A DNA stretch of 64,000 bases. Source: Bacteroidia bacterium. GTDB lineage: Bacteria > Bacteroidota > Bacteroidia > AKYH767-A > OLB10. Location of the stretch: the NCBI GenBank assembly GCA_037045145.1, contig JBAOIA010000012.1, forward strand, positions 124,001 through 188,000. The letters run 5' to 3'. How positions within the stretch are numbered: position 1 is the first letter of the stretch; each line of letters begins with the position of its first letter. The notes under the pieces are model-generated. The model was not told where the DNA came from and searched no databases. It saw only the letters and a list, made by a program, of their open reading frames with translations. Of the stretch, positions 56,363 to 64,000 are shown piece by piece. The position numbers and the translations under genes are program-made.

Positions 56363-59300
56363 ATGAAAAAAATACTTGGATTAGATTTAGGAACAAATTC
56401 TATTGGATGGGCATTGATTGACAATGAACAAAAGAAAATTCTCGGAATGGGAAGTCGGATAATTCCTATGGACGAAGGAGAGATTGGGAAATTTGCAGAA
56501 GGAGTAAAAATTTCTAAAACAGCTGACAGAACAAACTTTAGAGGTATTAGACGATTAAGAGAAAGAAACCTTTTAAGAAGAGAAAGGCTACACCGTGTAT
56601 TGAATGTATTAGGATTTTTGCCCGAACATTATACCAAAGAAATAGATTTTGAAAAACGATTCGGACAGTTTCTGGAAGAAACCGAACCTAAATTAGCTTG
56701 GAAGAAGAACGGAAAAAAAGATAACGGAAAAGATAAGTTTGAGTTCTTGTTTCAAGATTTATTCATTGAAATGATTGAAGATTTTAAAAAATCTCAACCT
56801 CAGTTATTTTACATAAAGAAAAATGGAGAAGAAACCAAAATACCCTACGACTGGACGATATATTATTTAAGAAAAAAAGCTCTTGAGAAAGCAATAAGCA
56901 AAGAACAGTTGGCGTGGCTTATTTTAAATTTCAATCAAAAAAGAGGATATTATCAATTAAGAGGGGAAGATCAGGAGGAAAATCCTAATAAATTGGTTGA
57001 ATTTCATTCATTGAAAGTAGTAGATGTAAAACCCGAAATTAAATACAATTTAATTTTAGAAAATGGAGAAACCTATTACCGCACAAGTGAAACTTCTTTG
57101 TTAAATTGGAAAGATTCGTATCAAGATTTTATTGTAACAAAATATGCAGATAATACTGGAAAGGAAAAACAAAGTTTCTTTTTAAAGATAGATGCAAGTG
57201 TACTCAAAAGTAGGAAACCGAAATCAAGTAAGAAAAAAGCAAAAGAAATAGAAGGGGAACAATCTATCAAAATAGTAGATGTAATAGAAGAAAAACAGGA
57301 TAAGATTTGGTATTCATTGGTTTTAGAAAATGGCTGGATTTATCGTAGAGAAAGTAATGTTGATTTATCTGATTGGAAAGATAAAATACGAGAATTTATT
57401 GTTACCACAGATTTGAATGATGATAGAACTGTAAAAATTGATACTGATGGAAAAGAAAGTAGAAGTTTTAGAGCACCAAAAGAAGATGACTGGACTCTGA
57501 TAAAAAAGAAGACTGAAAACGATCTAGATAAATACATTAAAGAACACAAAACAAACAATGATCTTGCAGGTACCGTTGGCACATATATCTACGATACGCT
57601 ATTAAAAAATCCAAAACAAAAAATAATAGGAAAATTGGTTCGTACCATCGAGCGGAAATTTTATAAAGTAGAATTAAGACAAATCTTGCAAAAGCAAATT
57701 GAACTGCAACCCGAATTATTTACAAATGAATTGTACAACGATTGTGTAAGAGAATTGTACCGGAACAATGAAGCACATCAACTTTCATTGGGTAAACGAG
57801 ACTTTATTCATCTGTTTTTAGATGATATTATTTTCTATCAACGACCACTTAAAAGTCAGAAATCTTCTATCGGAAATTGTGCTTTGGAATACCAACTGCA
57901 CAAAATCAATAAAAAAGACGAACAAGGAAATACGATTAAAAATGTTTTTGAACAAGATGAAAATGGGAAGGATATTGAGGTGAAAGAATACTTAAAAGCC
58001 ATTCCGAAATCTAATCCATATTATCAGGAATTTAGAATTTGGCAATGGCTCTTCAATTTAAAAATTTATCAGAAGGATGATGATAAAGATGTAACGGATG
58101 ACTTTATAAAAAATACAAGTGATAAGGAAAATCTGTTTAGCTTTCTGATGACGAAAAAAGAAGTCAATCATAAAGATATTTTGCATTATCTCATCGTTCC
58201 AAAAGTCAAGGAAAAATTTCCTGATACAAAACCGAAAGCATTAAAAGAGGAAACCGCAAAAGAAATAAATAAACATCGTTGGAATTATGTGTATAATTCG
58301 GAAAAGGACGAATCTAAACTGTACCCAATGAATGAAACTGGTTCGCAAATCCGTACTCGTCTTGAAAAAGTTACCAATCTCCCTGATAATTTTCTGACAA
58401 AAAAAATTGAGCAAGAACTTTGGCACATCATATATTCCGTAAACGATAAAAACGAATTTGAAAAAGCTTTAGAATCTTTTGCGAAAAAGAAAGAACTATA
58501 TTATATACCCAAAGAGAGTCGAGACTTAGAGAATCCTGACAAAGGTTGTTTTGTATATAACTTTAAAAATTTGGTATGGAAAGAAAAAAGCTACGGTTCA
58601 TTTTCCGAGAAAGCAATAAAGAAATTATTGCCTTTGATGCGGATAGGGAAATATTGGAATTTTGATGCAATAGACGGAAATACCAAACAACGCATTCAAA
58701 ATTTGCAAAATGCAGAAGTTGATGAAAGTATCAAAAACAGGGTTAGGGAGCAAGCACACAAAGAGAAATTAGATAAAAACGAAGATTTTCAAGGACTGCA
58801 ATTGTGGTTAGCACAATATATTGTTTACGACCGTCATTCAGAAGCAGAAATTAGTGGAAAATGGAAATCCATTGCTGATTTGGAAAAATATTTGGATGAA
58901 TTTAAACAACATTCGCTTCGTAATCCAATAGTTGAGCAAGTAATGACAGAAACTTTGTGTGTCGTAAAAGACATTTGGCAACACTATGGAAAAGGAGCAG
59001 AGGATTTTTTTGATGAAATTCATATTGAGTTGGGGCGGGAAATGAAAAACACAGCCGAAGACCGCAAGCAGATGACCAACCAAATAACAGAAAACGAAAA
59101 CACCAATCTCCGCATTAAAACCTTATTAATGGAGTTTGCTAATGATGAATATTTTAAAAATCAAGAAGATTATAAGGACGAAAAAGGAGATACTCCTGCT
59201 TTCTACAAAAAAGGGAATAATCCTGTAAAAGCCTTCTCTCCTACACAACAGGAAATTCTAAAAATATATGAAGATGGGGTATTAAATTCGGGCATTGAAA

Positions 59301-61600
59301 TTCCGAATGAGGTATCTGAAATTATCAAAAAATTCAAAGAAAGTGATGCCAAAAAACAGCCCACAAAAACAGAAGTTGATAAATATAAACTTTGGCTGGA
59401 ACAGAAATACAAATCACCTTACACTGGGCAAATAATTCCTTTAAGCAAGTTATTTACACCGGATTATCAGATAGAACACATCATTCCGAAGTCCCGCTAT
59501 TTTGATGATAGCCTAAGTAATAAAGTAATATGCGAAGCAGCCGTAAACAGCCTAAAAGACAAGCAATTGGGGTTGGAGTTTATAAAAAATCATCACGGAG
59601 AGAAAGTTACTTTAGGAGATGGAACTAAAAATACCGTTGAGATTCTTTCAGAAGATAGATACAAAACATTTGTAAAAGAACACTACGATAAAAACCGTTC
59701 AAAACGCAATAAATTGTTGTTGGAAGAAATTCCTGATAAGATGATTGAACGACAACTCAATGACACCCGCTACATCAGCAAATTCATTTCAAATGTATTA
59801 TCAAACATCGTGCGTACAGACAAAGATGATGACGGGGTAAACTCTAAAAATATTCTTCCCGGAAATGGAAAAATCACTTCCACATTAAGGCAAGAATGGG
59901 GACTGAATGACGTTTGGAATACGTTAATTCTGCCACGTTTTGAACGAATGAATCATCTTACCAACACAACAAACTTTACAACAAAAAATAAAGAAGGACA
60001 TACAATACCTGCTATCCCTTTAGAACTTTCCAAAGGATTTCAGAAGAAACGAATAGACCATCGCCATCACGCATTAGATGCTCTGGTAATAGCCTGTGCA
60101 ACGAGAGACCACATACAGTATTTGAATAATGAAAATGCAAAATCTCAAAAACACCATTTGCAAATGGGGCTTGCCAAGAAACTAAGAAAAATGGAAACTG
60201 TGAAAGTGAAAAAATGGAGAAGAAACGATAATAATGTATGGGAAAAAACTGATGAAAAAATAACGAAAACTGTTCCTAAAGACTATTTAAAACCTTGGGA
60301 TAGTTTTACTGTTGATGCAAAAAGTGAATTAGAAAAAATAGTGGTAAGCTTTAAGCAGAACTTGCGTGTTATTAATAAAACAAAATTTACTGGATTAACT
60401 TATAAGGAAAGTAAAGAAAAATCCAAAGATAGAAATTGGGCTGTTCGTCAACCTTTGCACGAAGAAACAGTTTCAGGATTGGTTAAATTATCCTGGGTAC
60501 AGGTGGACAAAGAAAAAGGTGAAATAACAACAGCTACTCGTAAGGCTTTAGATAAAAATTTTAATCTAAGTAAAATTGAGAAAATCACGGATACAGGTAT
60601 TCAGAAAATACTCACAAATTATTTGACGCAAGATAAATTCAAAATTGTTAATAGTAAAGGTGAAGTTTCCTATAATACCGAATTTGCTTTCTCTCCTGAA
60701 GGCATTGAAGAAATGAACAAAAATATTTCCCAATTTAATAATGGTAAATTTCATCAACCAATTTTCAAAGTAAGAATTTATGAAAAAGGGACAGGACGCT
60801 TTCAGTTAGGAATAAAGGGAAATAAAAAGAACAAATATGTACAAGGTGCTCCTAATTTGTTTTTTGGCATTTATTTAGATAAAGAAGGAAATAGAAATTT
60901 TGAAACTATTCCATTGGATAAAGTAATTGAAAGACTAAAGCAAAGAATAAGCTCTGTTCCTGAAAACAAGACAATAGAAAAAAAGAAAGAAATTCATGAA
61001 TTGAGGCTTCAGTTCCATCTTTCTCCTGATGATTTAGTGTATGTTCCTACCGAAGATGAAAGAGAAAATATTAATGCAATTGATTTTAATAATTTAACAA
61101 AAGAACAAAAGGAAAGAATATTCTTTGTCAATGATTTTTCTGGATCTACTTGTTATTTCAGACCTAACAGAATTGCAAAGGCTATTGTTGCAAAAGAAGT
61201 AGATATGAACTATGATGAGAAAAAAAAGAAAACAACAGGGTCGTTCGATACCAAGACAGCAAGCTTTGAAGGCAAACAGATCAAAGACATTTGTATCAAA
61301 CTCAATGTTGGTAGATTAGGCAATATAATACCCTTCTCTAATATTAAATTCTACCCAAACCCTTCTCATCAACCTGATGAAGCGAAAGAGGGATCATCAT
61401 ATTTTAAAACTGTTAAAATAAGTACCCTTCAACAATCAGAAGAGCGTATGTTATTGCATACTTCCAATATGAATCCCGAAGAGCGAATGGCATATTTACA
61501 ACAATTACGTGAAACAACACAAAATAATAATCTTTCGGAAGATGAAAAAATAAGCATACTGAGCAAGTTTAAAATAAACCCTACTGATGAAAATTCTTGA
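56363..61600 (+). CDS. cas9: Cas9, RNA-guided DNA endonuclease, unusually large (type II-C gene context)
   Basis: 1745 residues. RuvC-I LGLDLGTNSIGWAL with Asp8; Arg-rich bridge helix at about 60-80 (GIRRLRERNLLRRERLHRVL); REC lobe; RuvC-II FDEIHIELGREM with Glu889; HNH QIEHIIPKSRYFDD with His1039; RuvC-III DHRHHALDALVIACA with His1236 and Asp1239; then the PAM-interacting part to the end. All nuclease residues are present, so it should cut both strands guided by crRNA:tracrRNA. It is larger than most Cas9 (about 1000-1650 residues). After LNFNQKRGYYQLRGE it carries two tandem copies of a module at about 217-259 and 302-348 (shared pattern VDV..Y.L.LENG..Y.R....L..WKD...FIVT). It heads the operon cas9, nucleotidyltransferase, cas1, cas2, without cas4 or csn2. 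Confidence 0.97.
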   Translation: MKKILGLDLGTNSIGWALIDNEQKKILGMGSRIIPMDEGEIGKFAEGVKISKTADRTNFRGIRRLRERNLLRRERLHRVLNVLGFLPEHYTKEIDFEKRFGQFLEETEPKLAWKKNGKKDNGKDKFEFLFQDLFIEMIEDFKKSQPQLFYIKKNGEETKIPYDWTIYYLRKKALEKAISKEQLAWLILNFNQKRGYYQLRGEDQEENPNKLVEFHSLKVVDVKPEIKYNLILENGETYYRTSETSLLNWKDSYQDFIVTKYADNTGKEKQSFFLKIDASVLKSRKPKSSKKKAKEIEGEQSIKIVDVIEEKQDKIWYSLVLENGWIYRRESNVDLSDWKDKIREFIVTTDLNDDRTVKIDTDGKESRSFRAPKEDDWTLIKKKTENDLDKYIKEHKTNNDLAGTVGTYIYDTLLKNPKQKIIGKLVRTIERKFYKVELRQILQKQIELQPELFTNELYNDCVRELYRNNEAHQLSLGKRDFIHLFLDDIIFYQRPLKSQKSSIGNCALEYQLHKINKKDEQGNTIKNVFEQDENGKDIEVKEYLKAIPKSNPYYQEFRIWQWLFNLKIYQKDDDKDVTDDFIKNTSDKENLFSFLMTKKEVNHKDILHYLIVPKVKEKFPDTKPKALKEETAKEINKHRWNYVYNSEKDESKLYPMNETGSQIRTRLEKVTNLPDNFLTKKIEQELWHIIYSVNDKNEFEKALESFAKKKELYYIPKESRDLENPDKGCFVYNFKNLVWKEKSYGSFSEKAIKKLLPLMRIGKYWNFDAIDGNTKQRIQNLQNAEVDESIKNRVREQAHKEKLDKNEDFQGLQLWLAQYIVYDRHSEAEISGKWKSIADLEKYLDEFKQHSLRNPIVEQVMTETLCVVKDIWQHYGKGAEDFFDEIHIELGREMKNTAEDRKQMTNQITENENTNLRIKTLLMEFANDEYFKNQEDYKDEKGDTPAFYKKGNNPVKAFSPTQQEILKIYEDGVLNSGIEIPNEVSEIIKKFKESDAKKQPTKTEVDKYKLWLEQKYKSPYTGQIIPLSKLFTPDYQIEHIIPKSRYFDDSLSNKVICEAAVNSLKDKQLGLEFIKNHHGEKVTLGDGTKNTVEILSEDRYKTFVKEHYDKNRSKRNKLLLEEIPDKMIERQLNDTRYISKFISNVLSNIVRTDKDDDGVNSKNILPGNGKITSTLRQEWGLNDVWNTLILPRFERMNHLTNTTNFTTKNKEGHTIPAIPLELSKGFQKKRIDHRHHALDALVIACATRDHIQYLNNENAKSQKHHLQMGLAKKLRKMETVKVKKWRRNDNNVWEKTDEKITKTVPKDYLKPWDSFTVDAKSELEKIVVSFKQNLRVINKTKFTGLTYKESKEKSKDRNWAVRQPLHEETVSGLVKLSWVQVDKEKGEITTATRKALDKNFNLSKIEKITDTGIQKILTNYLTQDKFKIVNSKGEVSYNTEFAFSPEGIEEMNKNISQFNNGKFHQPIFKVRIYEKGTGRFQLGIKGNKKNKYVQGAPNLFFGIYLDKEGNRNFETIPLDKVIERLKQRISSVPENKTIEKKKEIHELRLQFHLSPDDLVYVPTEDERENINAIDFNNLTKEQKERIFFVNDFSGSTCYFRPNRIAKAIVAKEVDMNYDEKKKKTTGSFDTKTASFEGKQIKDICIKLNVGRLGNIIPFSNIKFYPNPSHQPDEAKEGSSYFKTVKISTLQQSEERMLLHTSNMNPEERMAYLQQLRETTQNNNLSEDEKISILSKFKINPTDENS

Positions 61601-62063
61601 GCCGGTTTTCGTTTCTGTTATTGAAAAATTAATTCATAACGAAGTTGAATTTCTTCTGATTGGAGGTTATGCTGTAAATTATCATGGCTATGGTCGTTAT
61701 ACCGGTGATATTGATTTCTGGATAAACCCCAATGACCAAAATAAAGAGCGGTTCCTAACGGTTTTTGGCGAATTATGTAAAAATGAAAATGCTGTTGAAA
61801 CGGTCAAACATTACGATTTTAATCAGGCTCAGGTATTTTCTCTTGGTGAACCGCCTATACAAATTGATTTTTTAACCCAGGTAAACTTAGTTGATTTTGA
61901 AGATGCCTGGAAAGAAAAAGTTTTCTTTCAGGTTAAAGATATAAAGGTTCCAGTGGTAAATTATTATCATTTAATTACTATGAAATTTAACACCGGTCGC
62001 ACAAAAGATAAATTAGACTTGGAGCAACTACAGAGAATTAATAGTTTAAAAAATAAGAAGTAA
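61587..62063 (+). CDS. MNT/DUF6036-like nucleotidyltransferase inside the cas operon
   Basis: 158 residues. LLIGGYAVNYHGYGRYTGD is the nucleotidyltransferase GG motif at 26-27, followed by Asp41 and Asp43 (DID), with a third Asp94 in IQIDFL. The full metal triad suggests an active polymerase-beta-fold enzyme of the minimal (MNT, AbiEii-like or DUF6036) class. Relatives act as toxins or antitoxins by adding nucleotides to tRNA or to a HEPN partner. The start lies 14 nt inside the end of cas9 and cas1 begins 17 nt after the stop, so it is translated with the cas genes. No HEPN or other toxin-antitoxin partner is seen. It is not a standard type II gene; its role is unknown. Confidence 0.85.
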   Translation: MKILEPVFVSVIEKLIHNEVEFLLIGGYAVNYHGYGRYTGDIDFWINPNDQNKERFLTVFGELCKNENAVETVKHYDFNQAQVFSLGEPPIQIDFLTQVNLVDFEDAWKEKVFFQVKDIKVPVVNYYHLITMKFNTGRTKDKLDLEQLQRINSLKNKK

Positions 62064-62080
62064 TTCTCAATAGAAATTAA

Positions 62081-63040
62081 ATGATCAAACGCACGCTATA
62101 CTTTGGCAACCCTGCTTACCTGAGCCTGACCAACAGCCAGCTGACGGTGCGCCTGCCCGAAGTAGAAAAAAACAAGCAACTCGACAACTTATTTAAGCAG
62201 CAGGCACAGGCTACCATACCGGTTGAAGATATTGGTGTAGTAGTGCTCGACCATAAACAGATAACCATAACACATGGACTGTTGGATGCCCTGATGGAAA
62301 ACAATGTGGCTGTTATTACCTGCAACAACACAAGGCATCCTGCCGGATTGCTGCTGCCCTTACAAGGTAACACGCTTCAGCATGAGCGCTACCAGCATCA
62401 ATTAGAGGCCAGCGAGCCTTTGCGCAAACAACTGTGGCAACAAACCATTGTACAAAAAATAAAAAACCAGGCGGCAGTGCTGCAACATCAACAAATTGAT
62501 GCAGCACGCCTCTACCCTGTTTACAACAATGTGAAAAGTGGCGACAGCGAAAATGCCGAAGGCACAGCCGCAGCTTTTTATTGGACTAATGTTTTTACCA
62601 AACTACCTGCAGACATGGCTCATGCACCGGGTAACCTTTTCAGACGGCAACGCGATGGATTGCCTCCGAACAATTATTTGAATTATGGCTATGCCATACT
62701 GCGCGCCATCATGGCCAGAAGCATAGTAGCTGCAGGACTGTTGCCCACCAAAGGCATTCATCACCACAACCGCTACAATGCCTATTGCCTTGCCGATGAC
62801 CTGATGGAGCCCTACCGACCTTATGTGGACAAACTGATTATTGAAATTATTTTAAAACAGGGAATATCAGATGAGTTGAACAAAGAAATTAAAACACACC
62901 TGTTGGGTATTCCGGTAATAGATGTTACACTCGATGGCGAAAGCAGCCCGCTGATGGTAGCCACACAACGCACGGCAACATCATTGGTAAAATGTTTTGC
63001 CGGAGAACAAAGAAAATTGCTTTACCCGGAGTTATCATGA
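62081..63040 (+). CDS. cas1: Cas1 integrase, type II
   Basis: 319 residues. The Cas1 fold is shown by the N-terminal beta domain (KRTLYFGNPAYLSL...DIGVVVLDHKQITITH) and the catalytic domain: Glu160 in ENAEGTAAAFYW, the His cluster 227-229 in GIHHHNRYN, and acidic residues in LADDLMEPYRP. With Cas2 it inserts new spacers. Type II form is indicated by NQAA..H-type motifs and by the neighbours. The stop overlaps the cas2 start as ATGA. Confidence 0.97.
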   Translation: MIKRTLYFGNPAYLSLTNSQLTVRLPEVEKNKQLDNLFKQQAQATIPVEDIGVVVLDHKQITITHGLLDALMENNVAVITCNNTRHPAGLLLPLQGNTLQHERYQHQLEASEPLRKQLWQQTIVQKIKNQAAVLQHQQIDAARLYPVYNNVKSGDSENAEGTAAAFYWTNVFTKLPADMAHAPGNLFRRQRDGLPPNNYLNYGYAILRAIMARSIVAAGLLPTKGIHHHNRYNAYCLADDLMEPYRPYVDKLIIEIILKQGISDELNKEIKTHLLGIPVIDVTLDGESSPLMVATQRTATSLVKCFAGEQRKLLYPELS

Positions 63041-63375
63041 GTTTCGAACGCCTAAATGCCTATCGTGTTATGTGGACACTTGTAATGTTTGACTTGCCAA
63101 CAGAAACCAAGAAGCATCGTAAGTTGGCAGCCAAGTTCCGGAAAGATTTATTGCAGGATGGTTTTCAGATGTTTCAGTTCAGCATGTACATCCGTCATAG
63201 CAACAGCAGCGAAAATGCACAAGTACACCGCAATAGGGTAAAAAAATCGTTACCCTCTGAAGGAAAAATTGGCATATTGCAAATTACAGACAAACAGTTT
63301 GGACAAATGGAAGTTTATTATGGAAAAAAAGAACAACAAAAGCAGCAAACCAGTCAACAATTGGAGTTGTTTTAA
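63037..63375 (+). CDS. cas2: Cas2, adaptation partner of Cas1
   Basis: 112 residues from the ATG at 63037 (overlapping the cas1 stop); an in-frame start 45 nt upstream inside cas1 is rejected because the family begins just before the first beta strand. RVMWTLVMFDLPTETKKHRK gives the conserved strand and metal-site Asp, and MFQFSMYIRHSNS is also typical. It forms the core of the Cas1-Cas2 integrase. The last few residues are polar (KKEQQKQQTSQQLELF). Confidence 0.95.
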   Translation: MSFERLNAYRVMWTLVMFDLPTETKKHRKLAAKFRKDLLQDGFQMFQFSMYIRHSNSSENAQVHRNRVKKSLPSEGKIGILQITDKQFGQMEVYYGKKEQQKQQTSQQLELF

Positions 63376-63409
63376 AAAATGGCTTTTAAAAAAAGCTGCA
63401 ACAGAAATG

Positions 63410-63438
63410 AAAAATCCCACTGATGCAGCGGGATTTTT
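63410..63438. terminator. Two-way terminator between cas2 and the CRISPR array
   Basis: AAAAATCCC pairs with GGGATTTTT, with an inner CTG/CAG stem and ATG loop. A and T runs on both sides let it end the cas operon transcript and also crRNA transcripts arriving from the array on the minus strand. Confidence 0.85.
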
Positions 63439-63510
63439 AGTTCTTAACCTGATTTTTAAAACCTTAAACAAAACATAAATTGTTGAGACATAACATCTTT
63501 AACAGGAAAG

Positions 63511-64000
63511 CTTGTAAGAACGTTGTCAAAGATAAAATTTGAAAGCAAATCACAACATGCTATGCAATTTTCAACAACTTCACTTCTTGTAAGAACGTTG
63601 TCAAAGATAAAATTTGAAAGCAAATCACAACAACTGCAAGAACTTGTAAGAGCTTAGATTCTGCATCTTGTAAGAACGTTGTCAAAGATAAAATTTGAAA
63701 GCAAATCACAACGCGCTGCTCTCATGTTGCTAATCTTAAACCTTGTAAGAACGTTGTCAAAGATAAAATTTGAAAGCAAATCACAACAAATACAGAATTT
63801 AGAAAACAGTAAACAATACTTGTAAGAACGTTGTCAAAGATAAAATTTGAAAGCAAATCACAACTGCAACGCCAGTCCCTGCAGGTTCTGCAATCTTGTA
63901 AGAACGTTGTCAAAGATAAAATTTGAAAGCAAATCACAACGTTCTCCGGAAACCGGATTAAACTGATCTGCTTGTAAGAACGTTGTCAAAGATAAAATTT
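63511..64000 (-). CRISPR. Type II CRISPR array, 46-bp repeats, runs off the window end
   Basis: Repeats at 63511-63556, 63586-63631, 63667-63712, 63742-63787, 63819-63864, 63895-63940 and the first 30 bp of a seventh at 63971. All seen repeats are identical; each begins CTTGTAAGAACG and ends GCAAATCACAAC on the plus strand. Six spacers have lengths 29, 35, 29, 31, 30 and 30. The strand is set by the tracrRNA: the anti-repeat can only pair with the minus-strand repeat (GTTGTGATTTGC...), so crRNA is read right to left, toward cas2. Spacer targets cannot be found without a search. Confidence 0.97.
63527..63934 (-). promoter_or_regulatory. -7 promoter box repeated inside each CRISPR repeat
   Basis: On the minus strand each repeat contains TATCTTTG at its positions 23-30 (first copy at 63534-63527), an exact TAnnTTTG match, preceded by GTTG 18 bp upstream at the repeat start. 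The expected start of RNA is in the last ten or so bases of the repeat, just before a spacer. The same octamer precedes the enoyl-CoA hydratase gene. The function is inferred. Confidence 0.55.

Noticed and set aside
63269..63478. Open frame overlapping the end of cas2 and the terminator
   Set aside because: It runs through the terminator hairpin and shares cas2 coding sequence in another frame; no family resemblance.
63722..63937. Open frame on the minus strand inside the CRISPR array
   Set aside because: It is made of repeat sequence read in one frame and has no protein features; it is a by-product of the array.

Overview
The window looks like a chromosomal segment of a Bacteroidota (Bacteroidetes) bacterium. 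The evidence is AT-rich DNA, at least six secreted proteins ending in type IX secretion system (T9SS) sorting domains with the 'YPNPA' signature, several matches to the Bacteroidota promoter box TAnnTTTG, few Shine-Dalgarno sequences, and Bacteroidota-type families (DUF2027-Smr, DUF922, PRiA4b ORF-3, fused E1 alpha/beta dehydrogenase). No tRNA, rRNA, insertion sequence or prophage was seen.

Layout. 1-10.3 kb: end of a DegT-type aminotransferase, a gingipain-like C25 peptidase, a DUF2027-Smr protein, an M61 peptidase, and a fused branched-chain 2-oxoacid dehydrogenase E1 next to an enoyl-CoA hydratase. 10.4-14.7 kb: a P-type cation ATPase cut by one in-frame TAA, a di-haem cytochrome and a DUF1697 protein. 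14.7-21.9 kb: a TolA-like coiled-coil protein overlapping HMG-CoA lyase, pyrD, then a DtxR/MntR regulator coupled to an Nramp-UspA fusion, and smpB. 22.2-24.3 kb: recA and a TPR lipoprotein. 24.3-33.4 kb: three T9SS surface proteins in one minus-strand operon, containing a 1.73-kb tandem duplication that swapped a sorting domain and a 12-C tract near the start of the first gene. 33.5-42.4 kb: an acetyltransferase, a DUF922 protein, YbaB and a 2.1-kilo-residue T9SS protein. 42.7-47.1 kb: an M16 peptidase pair and a delta-60 repeat protein. 47.3-54.2 kb: plus-strand run of E2 acyltransferase, a PD40 protein, a DEDDh exonuclease, RelA/SpoT, a conserved unknown and a small membrane protein. 54.2-56.2 kb: an alpha/beta hydrolase and a GDPD.

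The end of the window (56.2-64.0 kb) is a complete type II CRISPR-Cas locus with II-C gene content (cas9-cas1-cas2, no cas4 or csn2). It has four unusual points. (1) A nucleotidyltransferase of the MNT/DUF6036 kind, with its catalytic aspartates, lies between cas9 and cas1; its start overlaps the cas9 end by 14 nt. (2) Cas9 is very large (1745 residues) and carries two tandem copies of a module inserted after the bridge-helix region. (3) A tracrRNA can be read on the minus strand upstream of cas9, with promoter, 17-nt anti-repeat, small hairpin and terminator; its terminator overlaps the 5' end of the neighbouring GDPD gene. (4) Every 46-bp repeat carries TATCTTTG, a perfect Bacteroidota -7 box, on the strand that must encode crRNA, suggesting a promoter in each repeat. 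A two-way terminator between cas2 and the array would end both the cas transcript and crRNA transcription. The array runs off the window end after six complete repeats, six spacers and part of a seventh repeat.
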